Shown here piece by piece: positions 16,913-24,527 of a DNA stretch of 64,000 nucleotides (position 1 is the stretch's first letter; each line of letters opens with the position of its first letter). The stretch covers positions 93,125-157,124 of the forward strand of contig CAMAWT010000003.1 of NCBI GenBank assembly GCA_945862065.1. Direction: 5' to 3'. The position numbers were made by a program, and so were the translations under genes. Source of the DNA: Flavobacterium psychrophilum. Lineage in GTDB: Bacteria; Bacteroidota; Bacteroidia; Flavobacteriales; Flavobacteriaceae. Below the pieces are notes generated by a model. It made no database searches. It was not told where the DNA came from and worked only from the letters and a program-made list of their open reading frames with translations.

Positions 16913-17929
16913 TTATGCTTTTTTAAACTCCTCAATCCAATTTGCAACCACACCACACCATTCGTCTTCATCATTCATACAAGGAATGGCCATAAACTCT
17001 TCGCCACCGTGGTGAATAAATTCTTCGTTGGCTTCCATCGCAATTTCTTCCAAAGTTTCTAAACAATCGGCCACAAAAGCAGGTGTTACAACGGCTAGTT
17101 TTTTAATTCCTTTCTCAGGCATTTTATTCACTTCAACATCGGTATAAGGTGTAAGCCATTTGTCTCCTGCCAATCGAGATTGAAAGGTTTGACTGTATTT
17201 TCCTTCCGGAATCCCTAACAATTTCACTACTTGTTTGGTCGTTTCATAACATTGATGGCTATAACAAAACTCATGTGCTGGCGAAGGTGTTTCACAACAA
17301 GTTCTGTCCATTTTACAATGCGATTTCGTAATATCTGTTTTTCGAATATGACGTTTCGGAACACCATGATACGAAAACAATAAATGATCGTATTCAAAAC
17401 CTTCTAAATGTCTTTTTATTGAATTGGCTAAAGCCTGAATATAATCGGGTTTATTGTAAAAAGCCGGAACATTAGTAATCTTCATTTCTGGGAAATGCTT
17501 GGCGCGAAGTTCCTCTGCCAACACCAAAATAGTAGTGGTAGATGCCATGGCGTGTTGCGGATACAATGGAAAAAGCATCACATCAGTTACGCCTTTATCA
17601 TGTAATTCTTGCAAGCCTTTTAATATAGTTATGGTTCCATAACGCATCGCCAAAGCAACTGGAATGTCAACCAAACCTTTCACTTTTTGGTGCATTTTTT
17701 TGGAAAGCACTATTAATGGCGAACCTTCATCGGTCCAAACTCTAGCATATGCTTCTGCAGATTTTTTGGGTCTTGTTTGTAAAATAACGCCTCTCACCAA
17801 TAAAGCACGTAATAAAAACGGAACGTCAATTACGAATTTATCCATTAAAAATTCATCTAAATACGGCTTCACGTCTTTAGCAGTTGGACTTTCTGGTGAA
17901 CCAAGATTTACTAATAATACTCCTTTCAT
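16913..17929 (-). CDS. hemH: Ferrochelatase
   Basis: A 338-residue cytoplasmic or membrane-associated enzyme that inserts ferrous iron into protoporphyrin IX to make heme b. The start GVLLVNLGSPESP, the middle LLFSYHGVPKRHI with the conserved His, the QTFQSRLAGDKWLTPYT segment and the TPAFVADCLETLEEI segment with the conserved Glu are all present. A cysteine-containing insert (CKMDRTCCETP) is seen, as in some bacterial homologues. It is translated 12 nt after the AraC-type regulator gene and just before the nuclease gene, in a probable regulator-hemH-nuclease-hemJ operon. Confidence 0.95.
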   Translation of the reverse strand: MKGVLLVNLGSPESPTAKDVKPYLDEFLMDKFVIDVPFLLRALLVRGVILQTRPKKSAEAYARVWTDEGSPLIVLSKKMHQKVKGLVDIPVALAMRYGTITILKGLQELHDKGVTDVMLFPLYPQHAMASTTTILVLAEELRAKHFPEMKITNVPAFYNKPDYIQALANSIKRHLEGFEYDHLLFSYHGVPKRHIRKTDITKSHCKMDRTCCETPSPAHEFCYSHQCYETTKQVVKLLGIPEGKYSQTFQSRLAGDKWLTPYTDVEVNKMPEKGIKKLAVVTPAFVADCLETLEEIAMEANEEFIHHGGEEFMAIPCMNDEDEWCGVVANWIEEFKKA

Positions 17930-17941
17930 TTGTTGTTTTTT

Positions 17942-18820
17942 TTAGTTTTGTAAGTTAACATTCAAGTTTAATAAATATTTTTTTGGTGTAGTTCCAAATT
18001 TCTTTTTAAAAGCAGCAATAAAATGGCTAGAAGTACTGTAACCAATTTTCAATCCCACTTCGTTTACATTATATGAACCGGTATCCAAAAGTTTTCGAGC
18101 AAATTCCATTTTATAATCGAATAAAAAATTAAAAACGGTGTCACCATAAATTTCTTTAAAACCCGCTTTTAATTTTTTTAATGAAATACCCACTTCATCA
18201 GATAATTCTTGTAGACCAGGTGGTTCAGCCATGTTTTTAATAATAATTTCTTTGGCTTTTTTAATTTTCAAAACATTTTCTTCATCAGATAAAAACGGAC
18301 AATGTTCTGCATTTGGATCTTCATTGGTGTTGAAAAATAAGCTTAACAATTCGTAACTTTTTCCTTTTAAATACAAAGTTTTGATAGATGAATTTTGATT
18401 GTAATGAAACATCTGATTCAAAACAATTGCCATTGACGGGCTGATGCTTTCTTCAGTATAATATTTTTTTTCCAAATTGTCTTTACTCAAAAACGGAATC
18501 ATTTCTGTATCGGATGAAAATAGCGTATGGAATTTTTTTATCGAAATTAAAATAGAAATAATCCAACTTTTCGGAGCAATTTCTAAATGAAGCGGCAATT
18601 CTTTTTGTGGATTATAAAGTAAAAGCGCTTTTTCTTCATTTAATTCTAATGTGTACGAATTATTGTTAAAAATAAATTTCCCTTTTCCTTTTACATTAAA
18701 ATGAAACTGAATTAAACCAGAACCTACTTGTTTTTCAGACGTTTCGGTGTTTTCAGAATCGTTTTGAAATCGTAGTAAAGTAAAATCGGTATCAATTTTA
18801 ATTTCTTCAAATGAACTCAT
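17942..18820 (-). CDS. AraC family transcriptional regulator
   Basis: A 292-residue regulator with an N-terminal sensing region (about 1-190, without recognisable motif) and a C-terminal AraC helix-turn-helix pair. Motifs are LQELSDEVGISLKKLKAGFKEIYG in the first helix pair and VNEVGLKIGYSTSSHFIAAFKKKFGTTPKKY in the second. The overall plan resembles PchR-type regulators that sense iron chelates. It begins the minus-strand heme operon and is divergent from hemA, so control of one or both heme arms is plausible. That is inference from position; the ligand is unknown. Confidence 0.87.
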   Translation of the reverse strand: MSSFEEIKIDTDFTLLRFQNDSENTETSEKQVGSGLIQFHFNVKGKGKFIFNNNSYTLELNEEKALLLYNPQKELPLHLEIAPKSWIISILISIKKFHTLFSSDTEMIPFLSKDNLEKKYYTEESISPSMAIVLNQMFHYNQNSSIKTLYLKGKSYELLSLFFNTNEDPNAEHCPFLSDEENVLKIKKAKEIIIKNMAEPPGLQELSDEVGISLKKLKAGFKEIYGDTVFNFLFDYKMEFARKLLDTGSYNVNEVGLKIGYSTSSHFIAAFKKKFGTTPKKYLLNLNVNLQN

Positions 18821-18912
18821 AGCGTTATTTTTTTATGAATTGTTTAACTAAAAGCAAGTTTATTATTTATATTTATTCTAAACAAATGACTCGCATAGTG
18901 TTGAATCTGTTG

Positions 18913-18945
18913 CAAATTTACTAGATTATATCAAAATAAGTGCAA
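18913..18945 (-). promoter_or_regulatory. Possible promoter of the araC-type/hemH operon
   Basis: On the minus strand TAAATTTG (18920-18913) is preceded by TTG (18945-18943) with a 22-nt gap, slightly longer than usual. It would start transcription about 85 nt before the regulator ATG. Confidence 0.4.
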
Positions 18946-18990
18946 TTTATTTGAAAAAATCTATTTACGATATAAAAAGTACTTTCAGCG

Positions 18991-19022
18991 TTGTTTTTGT
19001 TCAGATGTAAACTTTAATTTTG
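18991..19022 (+). promoter_or_regulatory. Probable hemA promoter
   Basis: TTG at 18991-18993 and TAATTTTG at 19015-19022 fit the Bacteroidota form with a 21-nt spacer. The predicted transcript would start after about 19026, which rules out the GTG at 19022 as the hemA start. Confidence 0.5.
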
Positions 19023-19051
19023 TGCATCTTTTAAATGAGATGAATTTATAT

Positions 19052-20308
19052 ATGGACAATCATTCACCGGTAAAACAAACTACTTTTTACGCCATTGGGT
19101 TAAGCTACAAAAAAGCAGATGCTGAAATTAGAGGTAAATTTAGTTTAGACGTATCTGCCAAAACAAACCTTTTGGAACAGGCGAAAAATAATGGGATAGA
19201 AAGTTTGATTGTAACTTCCACTTGTAACCGAACTGAAATTTACGGTTTTGCGCAACATCCTTTTCAATTGATTCATTTGCTTTGCGAAAACAGTTTAGGA
19301 ACCGTTGAAGAATTTCAAAAATATGCTTACGTTTACAAACAAAAAGAAGCGTTAAATCACATTTTCAGAGTAGGAACCGGTTTGGATAGTCAGATTTTAG
19401 GTGATTTTGAAATTATTTCCCAATTAAAAAATGCCTTTGTAGAAAGCAAGAAATTCAATTTGGTTAATGCTTATTTGGAGCGTTTGGTAAATTCTGTCAT
19501 TCAGGCGAGTAAAAAAGTTAAGAACGAAACTGAAATTTCAAGTGGCGCTACTTCCGTTTCTTTTGCAGCGGTTCAATATATTTTTAAAAATGTAGAAGCT
19601 ATTTCTGATAAAAATATTTTACTTTTTGGAACAGGAAAAATTGGAAGAAATACTTGTGAGAATTTGGTTAAACATTCCAAACACGATCAAATTACCTTAA
19701 TAAATCGAACAAAAGACAAAGCAGAAAAATTAGCCAAAAAGCTCAATTTAATTGTTAAAGATTATTCAGATTTACAAATAGAACTACAAAAAACCGATGT
19801 TGTGGTCGTGGCGACTGGAGCTCAAAACCCAACCATCGATTTTGATATTTTAAATTTAAAAAAACCATTGCTTATTTTAGATTTGTCGATACCTAAAAAT
19901 GTCAATGAAAACGTTAAGAAAAATCCATTTGTTACTTTAATTCATATGGATTATTTGTCTGGGATTACCGATGAAACTTTAGAAAACAGAAAACTACATA
20001 TACCAGCTGCCGAAGAAATTATTACAGATGTATTAACCGAATTTCTAACTTGGTCCAAAGGCAGAAAATACGCACCTACCATACATGCGTTGAAAGCCAA
20101 ATTAAATGCTATTAAAGAATCTGAAATCAATCATTTAAAAAAGAAAAATGCCGATTTCAATGAAGAATATACCGAAATTGTTACCGCAAAATTAATTCAA
20201 AAAATAACCAGTCATTTTGCCAATCACTTAAAAGACGACAACACGGTTGTAGATGAAAGTGTAGAATGGATTAATAAAGTTTTTCAAATAGAAAACCAAA
20301 AGCATTAA
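19052..20308 (+). CDS. hemA: Glutamyl-tRNA reductase
   Basis: Cytoplasmic enzyme that reduces glutamyl-tRNA(Glu) to glutamate-1-semialdehyde, the committed step of the C5 heme pathway. I chose the ATG at 19052 (MDNHSPVK, 418 residues) because an upstream GTG at 19022 overlaps the predicted -7 box and adds a poorly conserved leader. The catalytic Cys58 lies in TSTCNRTEIYG. GTGLDSQILGDFEI and the NADPH-binding segment NILLFGTGKIGRNTCENL are intact. It heads the plus-strand heme operon, followed 28 nt later by hemC. GluTR is often controlled by protein stability, so transcription may be only part of its regulation. Confidence 0.95.
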   Translation: MDNHSPVKQTTFYAIGLSYKKADAEIRGKFSLDVSAKTNLLEQAKNNGIESLIVTSTCNRTEIYGFAQHPFQLIHLLCENSLGTVEEFQKYAYVYKQKEALNHIFRVGTGLDSQILGDFEIISQLKNAFVESKKFNLVNAYLERLVNSVIQASKKVKNETEISSGATSVSFAAVQYIFKNVEAISDKNILLFGTGKIGRNTCENLVKHSKHDQITLINRTKDKAEKLAKKLNLIVKDYSDLQIELQKTDVVVVATGAQNPTIDFDILNLKKPLLILDLSIPKNVNENVKKNPFVTLIHMDYLSGITDETLENRKLHIPAAEEIITDVLTEFLTWSKGRKYAPTIHALKAKLNAIKESEINHLKKKNADFNEEYTEIVTAKLIQKITSHFANHLKDDNTVVDESVEWINKVFQIENQKH

Positions 20309-20336
20309 ATATATTAATGTTTTAAAACATAAAATA

Positions 20337-21260
20337 GTGAGTAAAACCATACGAATAGGAACACGCGATAGCGAATTAGCACTTTGGCAAGCAAAAACTG
20401 TTGAAAAACAGTTAAACGATTTGGGTTACAAAACGGAGATTATCGCCGTTAAATCAGATGGAGATATAGTGTTGGATAAACCATTATACGAATTAGGAAT
20501 TACAGGAATTTTTACAAAAACCTTAGATGTAGCAATGATTCAAGGCAAAATTGACATTGCAGTACATTCTATGAAAGATGTTCCAACCTTATTGCCTAAC
20601 GGAATTGTACAAGGTGCCGTTTTGGAAAGAGCTTCACCATTTGATATTTTAGTTTACAAAGAAAATTTAGATTTTTTAACCGAAGAAAACGGCACAATTG
20701 CCAGCAGTAGTTTACGAAGAAAAGCAAGTTGGTTACACAAATATCCAACGCATACTATAGAAGATATTCGTGGTAATGTAAATACACGATTGCAAAAAGT
20801 AGCTGATTCCAATTGGGGCGGTGCTATTTTTGCGGAAGCCGGTTTGGAGCGCATAAACTTAAAACCAGAAAAAGTAATTGTTTTAGATTGGATGATTCCA
20901 GCACCCGCTCAAGGCGCTATGGTTGTGGTGTGTAATGCAGATGATTTCTTTTCTTTAGATGCCGTTTCGCAATTAAATCATATTGAAACAGAAATTTGTA
21001 CGTATATAGAACGTCAATTTCTTAGAACGTTAGAAGGAGGTTGTACAGCACCAATTGGAGCAATCGCTACGTATAATGAGAAAGAAGATGTGATTGATTT
21101 TACAGGTGTTTTATTATCATTAGACGGAAAACAAAAATTACAAGTTACTAAAACCGTAGCTGTTTCGGAATGGAAAAAATTAGGATTTCATACCGCTCAA
21201 GAAATTTTGAGTAATGGTGGTATTCAATTGATGTCAGAAATTAAAGAAAATTTAAAATAA
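20337..21260 (+). CDS. hemC: Porphobilinogen deaminase
   Basis: A 307-residue cytoplasmic enzyme that joins four porphobilinogen units into hydroxymethylbilane. It starts with GTG at 20337 (MSKTIRIGTRDSELALWQA). The dipyrromethane cofactor attaches to Cys236 in LEGGCTAPIGA. The substrate-site motifs HSMKDVPT and SSSLRRKA are present. hemD begins 2 nt after its stop, so translation is probably coupled. Confidence 0.95.
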   Translation: MSKTIRIGTRDSELALWQAKTVEKQLNDLGYKTEIIAVKSDGDIVLDKPLYELGITGIFTKTLDVAMIQGKIDIAVHSMKDVPTLLPNGIVQGAVLERASPFDILVYKENLDFLTEENGTIASSSLRRKASWLHKYPTHTIEDIRGNVNTRLQKVADSNWGGAIFAEAGLERINLKPEKVIVLDWMIPAPAQGAMVVVCNADDFFSLDAVSQLNHIETEICTYIERQFLRTLEGGCTAPIGAIATYNEKEDVIDFTGVLLSLDGKQKLQVTKTVAVSEWKKLGFHTAQEILSNGGIQLMSEIKENLK

Positions 21261-21262
21261 TT

Positions 21263-21943
21263 ATGACAAATCCAACCACAATACTTTCTACAAAAACACT
21301 ATCACCAATTCAAAAACAAGAATTAGTGAAAGCAACAATTCAAGTTATTGAAGCAGATTTTATTAAAACAGAAAACGCTTCTTTCGAAATAAAAAATCTG
21401 AATAAAAACTTAATTTTTACGAGTCAAAACGCAGTTTTAAGTATTTTACAACATCCAAAAATTGATGAATTAAAGCAAAAAAACGTTTTTTGTGTCGGAT
21501 TAAAAACCAAAGAATTATTAAACGAAAATGGTTTTACAGTAGAAGCCTACACAGGTTATGCAGAAGATTTAGCGGAAATTATTACGTTAGTTTATTCCGA
21601 TGAAAGTTTTACTTTTTTTAGTGGCAATCTTCGTAAAGATACGTTACCAGAAATGTTAACTGAAAACGAAATTAAGTTCAATGAAATTAAAGTGTACGAT
21701 ACAACCTTAACACCTCATAAAATTTCAGATAAAGTAGACGGAATTTTGTTTTTCAGCCCATCTGCAGTAACCAGTTATTTGAAAAAGAACACACTTAGCA
21801 ACGAAAAATTGTTTTGTATAGGCAATACAACAGCAGATGCTTTAAGAGCCGTATTGTCTGAAACTAAAATTAAAAATATAAAAACAGCGTATCAACCAAG
21901 TGTTGAAAACGTAATAGAACAAGTTATAGAATATTACATATAA
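21263..21943 (+). CDS. hemD: Uroporphyrinogen-III synthase
   Basis: A 226-residue cyclase that closes and inverts ring D of hydroxymethylbilane. Sequence conservation in this family is low; the call rests on the two-domain pattern (LIFTSQNAVLSIL, FCVGLKTKELLNENGF, GILFFSPSAVTSYL, FCIGNTTADAL) and on its position between hemC and hemE. It lacks fusion to other heme enzymes. An inverted-repeat hairpin separates it from hemE. Confidence 0.9.
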   Translation: MTNPTTILSTKTLSPIQKQELVKATIQVIEADFIKTENASFEIKNLNKNLIFTSQNAVLSILQHPKIDELKQKNVFCVGLKTKELLNENGFTVEAYTGYAEDLAEIITLVYSDESFTFFSGNLRKDTLPEMLTENEIKFNEIKVYDTTLTPHKISDKVDGILFFSPSAVTSYLKKNTLSNEKLFCIGNTTADALRAVLSETKIKNIKTAYQPSVENVIEQVIEYYI

Positions 21944-21946
21944 TAT

Positions 21947-21978
21947 AACCTGACAGGTTTTCGAAACCTGTTAGGTTT
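21947..21978. repeat. Inverted-repeat hairpin between hemD and hemE
   Basis: AACCTGACAGGTTT and AAACCTGTTAGGTTT fold around TCG, with one wobble pair. Both arms are themselves partial palindromes. There is no T run, so it need not terminate transcription; it might set relative mRNA levels by protecting or exposing ends. Confidence 0.7.
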
Positions 21979-21990
21979 AATACAAACAAA

Positions 21991-23016
21991 ATGATAAAAA
22001 ACGATTTATTTCTACGTGCCTTAAATAACGAAAAAGTAGAACGCCCTCCGGTTTGGATGATGCGTCAAGCGGGAAGATATTTACCTGAATTTAGAGCTTT
22101 GCGTGACAAATACGATTTCTTTACACGATGTGAAACACCTGAATTAGCAGCTGAAATTACCGTGCAACCGATTCGTATAGTTAAACCAGATGCAGCGATT
22201 TTGTTTTCTGATATTTTAGTCGTGCCAAGAGCGATGGGAATTCACGTGGAATTAAAAGACAATTTAGGACCGATAATTCCGAATCCAATTCGTACTTCTC
22301 AAGATGTAGAAAAAGTGTTTGTTCCAGATGTAAATGAAACGTTGGGATACGTTTTTGATGCGATTAAATTGACCAAACAAATGTTGAACGATGAGGTGCC
22401 ATTAATTGGTTTTGCAGGTTCACCTTGGACGATTTTTTGTTATGCTGTTGAAGGAAAAGGCTCTAAAAGTTTTGATATTGCCAAAGGATTTTGTTTTTCA
22501 AACCCAGAGGCAGCACACGTTTTATTACAAAAAATTACCGATACCACTATTTTATATTTGAAAGAAAAAGTAAAAGCAGGTTGTAACGCCATTCAGATTT
22601 TTGATTCTTGGGGAGGAATGCTTTCTCCGGTAGATTACCAAGAATTTTCTTGGCAATATATCAACCAAATTGTAGAGGCACTTGCAGATGAAACGAAGGT
22701 TATCGTTTTCGGAAAAGGCTGTTGGTTCGCATTAGGCGAAATGGCAAAGTCAAAAGCTTCGGCTTTAGGAGTAGATTGGACGTGTTCGCCAAGAAATGCC
22801 CGCTATTTATCAGGTGGAAAAATTACGTTACAAGGAAATTTTGACCCAAGTCGTTTGCTTTCGCCAATACCAACCATCAAAAAAATGGTACACGAAATGA
22901 TTGATAAATTTGGCAAGGACAATTACATCGTAAACTTAGGTCACGGAATTTTACCAAATATTCCTGTGGATCATGCGAAAGCATTTGTGGAAGCAGTGAA
23001 GGAGTACGGTCAGTAA
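21991..23016 (+). CDS. hemE: Uroporphyrinogen decarboxylase
   Basis: A 341-residue cytoplasmic enzyme that removes four carboxyl groups from uroporphyrinogen III to give coproporphyrinogen III. The N-terminal [17 protein letters not shown] signature and the [16 protein letters not shown] motif are present, as is the catalytic-site Asp in [10 protein letters not shown]. The C-terminal [14 protein letters not shown] is complete. It is flanked on both sides by short inverted repeats, an unusual bracketing within the operon. Confidence 0.96.
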   Translation: MIKNDLFLRALNNEKVERPPVWMMRQAGRYLPEFRALRDKYDFFTRCETPELAAEITVQPIRIVKPDAAILFSDILVVPRAMGIHVELKDNLGPIIPNPIRTSQDVEKVFVPDVNETLGYVFDAIKLTKQMLNDEVPLIGFAGSPWTIFCYAVEGKGSKSFDIAKGFCFSNPEAAHVLLQKITDTTILYLKEKVKAGCNAIQIFDSWGGMLSPVDYQEFSWQYINQIVEALADETKVIVFGKGCWFALGEMAKSKASALGVDWTCSPRNARYLSGGKITLQGNFDPSRLLSPIPTIKKMVHEMIDKFGKDNYIVNLGHGILPNIPVDHAKAFVEAVKEYGQ

Positions 23017-23025
23017 ACAGAAACT

Positions 23026-23054
23026 ACCTGCAAGGTTTCCAAAACCTTGTAGGT
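23026..23054. repeat. Inverted-repeat hairpin after hemE
   Basis: ACCTGCAAGGTTT and AAACCTTGTAGGT pair around CCA with one wobble. It has the same design as the hairpin at 21947-21978 but a different stem sequence. It lies in the 52-nt gap before the next ORF. Confidence 0.7.
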
Positions 23055-23068
23055 GTTAAAAAAAATAT

Positions 23069-23311
23069 ATGGAAAAAATCGATGAACTTGAAATTTGGAT
23101 GTTAAATAATAACATAAATGACATTTATCTTCCAAGGAATAAAAGAAACAAATATGTAACTGATATTGGAGAAGGATTAGAAGATATTCACGGATTATAT
23201 GTGTGGTATTATAATGATGAAAGAGGTAATCGAACAGATATAAAATATTTTAAATCTGAAAAAGATGGAGTTCAATTTGTATTAGAATATTTGATGAAGA
23301 ATGAAAAATAA
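23069..23311 (+). CDS. Unknown 80-residue protein between hemE and hemF
   Basis: A short acidic soluble protein (MEKIDELEIWMLNNN at the start, GEGLEDIHGLYVWYYNDERGN in the middle). I see no signal peptide, membrane segment or cysteine pair. Its end overlaps hemF by 11 nt, which suggests translational coupling and a real gene. The aromatic-rich GLYVWYYNDERG stretch slightly recalls small immunity-type proteins, but I cannot assign it. No heme-related motif is evident. Confidence 0.6.
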   Translation: MEKIDELEIWMLNNNINDIYLPRNKRNKYVTDIGEGLEDIHGLYVWYYNDERGNRTDIKYFKSEKDGVQFVLEYLMKNEK

Positions 23312-24203
23312 ATTCTACACCTACATACAAACCCTTCAAAATCAAATCTGTAAAGGATTAGAAGATATAGATGGAAAAGCCAAATTTCGAGAAGACATTT
23401 GGGACAGACCCGAAGGCGGTGGCGGAAGAACAAGAGTAATTGAAAACGGTGCTGTTTTTGAAAAAGGTGGTGTAAACATTTCAGCGGTTCACGGGAAATT
23501 ACCCGAAGCTATGCAAAAAATGTTTAACGTAGGCGAAGCCGATTTCTTTGCTTGTGGTTTGAGTTTAGTCATTCATCCGAAAAACCCAATGGTGCCAACT
23601 GTTCACGCAAATTGGCGCTATTTCGAAATGTACGACGATAACGGTAATGTAATTAATAGTTGGTTTGGTGGCGGTCAAGATTTAACGCCGTATTATTTGT
23701 TTGAAGAGGATGCGATTCATTTTCATCAAACGTGTAAAACGGCTTGCGATAAACATAATGCAGATTTTTACCCTAAATATAAAAAACAATGTGACGATTA
23801 TTTTTGGAACGCACATCGCAATGAAGCTAGAGGTTTAGGCGGTTTGTTTTTCGATTATTGCAAAGAAACCGAAGCACAATCGATGGAAGATTGGTACAAT
23901 TTTGTTACCGAAGTAGGGAATTCATTTCTTGAAGCTTATATTCCGATTGTTGAAAAAAGAAAAGACTTGCCTTATACTGAAGCACAAAGAACGTGGCAAG
24001 AAATTCGTAGAGGTCGTTATGTCGAATTTAATTTGGTACATGATAAAGGCACTTTATTTGGTTTAAAAACCAATGGTAGAATTGAAAGCATTTTAATGAG
24101 TTTGCCTCCTCGTGTTCAATGGCATTATGACCACCATCCGGAGGTGGGAAGTGTTGAAGAAAAATTATTGAATGTCTTGAAAAATCCGATTGATTGGATT
24201 TAG
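23301..24203 (+). CDS. hemF: Oxygen-dependent coproporphyrinogen III oxidase
   Basis: A 300-residue cytoplasmic enzyme that converts coproporphyrinogen III to protoporphyrinogen IX using oxygen. The signature motifs are VIHPKNPMVPTVHANWRYFE, WFGGGQDLTPYY, EARGLGGLFFDY and RRGRYVEFNLVHDKGT. An aerobic enzyme here agrees with the cytochrome oxidase block downstream. It is the last heme gene of this arm; hemB, often near these genes in relatives, is not in the window. A repeat element and a strong hairpin follow. Confidence 0.95.
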   Translation: MKNKFYTYIQTLQNQICKGLEDIDGKAKFREDIWDRPEGGGGRTRVIENGAVFEKGGVNISAVHGKLPEAMQKMFNVGEADFFACGLSLVIHPKNPMVPTVHANWRYFEMYDDNGNVINSWFGGGQDLTPYYLFEEDAIHFHQTCKTACDKHNADFYPKYKKQCDDYFWNAHRNEARGLGGLFFDYCKETEAQSMEDWYNFVTEVGNSFLEAYIPIVEKRKDLPYTEAQRTWQEIRRGRYVEFNLVHDKGTLFGLKTNGRIESILMSLPPRVQWHYDHHPEVGSVEEKLLNVLKNPIDWI

Positions 24204-24228
24204 AAAAACCTGTTTTGAAAACGGATTT

Positions 24229-24309
24229 GCAACAGGGATAGAAGTGAAAAGCCCACAGCAGCCTGAAGCGACAGCGGAAGGTTGCGAGGACTTGTAACGG
24301 ATAGCCCGG
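24229..24309 (+). repeat. Intergenic hairpin repeat, copy G (divergent)
   Basis: It carries GATAGAAGTG near its start and TTGTAACGGATAGCCCGG near its end, recalling the ends of copies D-F. The interior stem GCAGCCT/AGGTTGC encloses AAGCGACAGCGGA, close to the AGCGAC..AGGA loop of copies D and F. It lies behind hemF. Confidence 0.65.
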
Positions 24310-24350
24310 CCTCATTGAATGGAGCCTTTTTCTGGCTCGATTCAATGAGG
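24310..24350. terminator. Strong stem-loop behind hemF
   Basis: CCTCATTGAAT-G-GAGCC and GGCTC-G-ATTCAATGAGG form an 11+5 bp stem around a 7-nt T-rich loop. No T run follows directly, so termination efficiency is uncertain. It is fused to the end of repeat copy G and is the likely end of the heme operon transcript. Confidence 0.65.
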
Positions 24351-24473
24351 GTTGCCCAAATTATTATCTGAAAAAGAATTATTTTCTGTTAAATAAACTA
24401 CTCACCTTTATAATTTTTGTTGTTATCCAAATATTATTTTTTGCTGATTAAAGTAAAAGAAAATCATTTTAAG

Positions 24474-24503
24474 TTGTGTTTTCAGTTTATACTTTTAACT
24501 TTG
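24474..24503 (+). promoter_or_regulatory. Promoter of maeB
   Basis: TTG at 24474-24476, a 19-nt spacer and TAACTTTG at 24496-24503 match the Bacteroidota promoter. The ATG follows 24 nt later. Confidence 0.65.
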
Positions 24504-24527
24504 TAGATTGCTAAAAAAAGTAATAAT

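Noticed and set aside
19022..19051. Longer hemA starting at GTG 19022 or ATG 19040
   Set aside because: The GTG overlaps the probable -7 box, and the extra residues are not typical of glutamyl-tRNA reductases.
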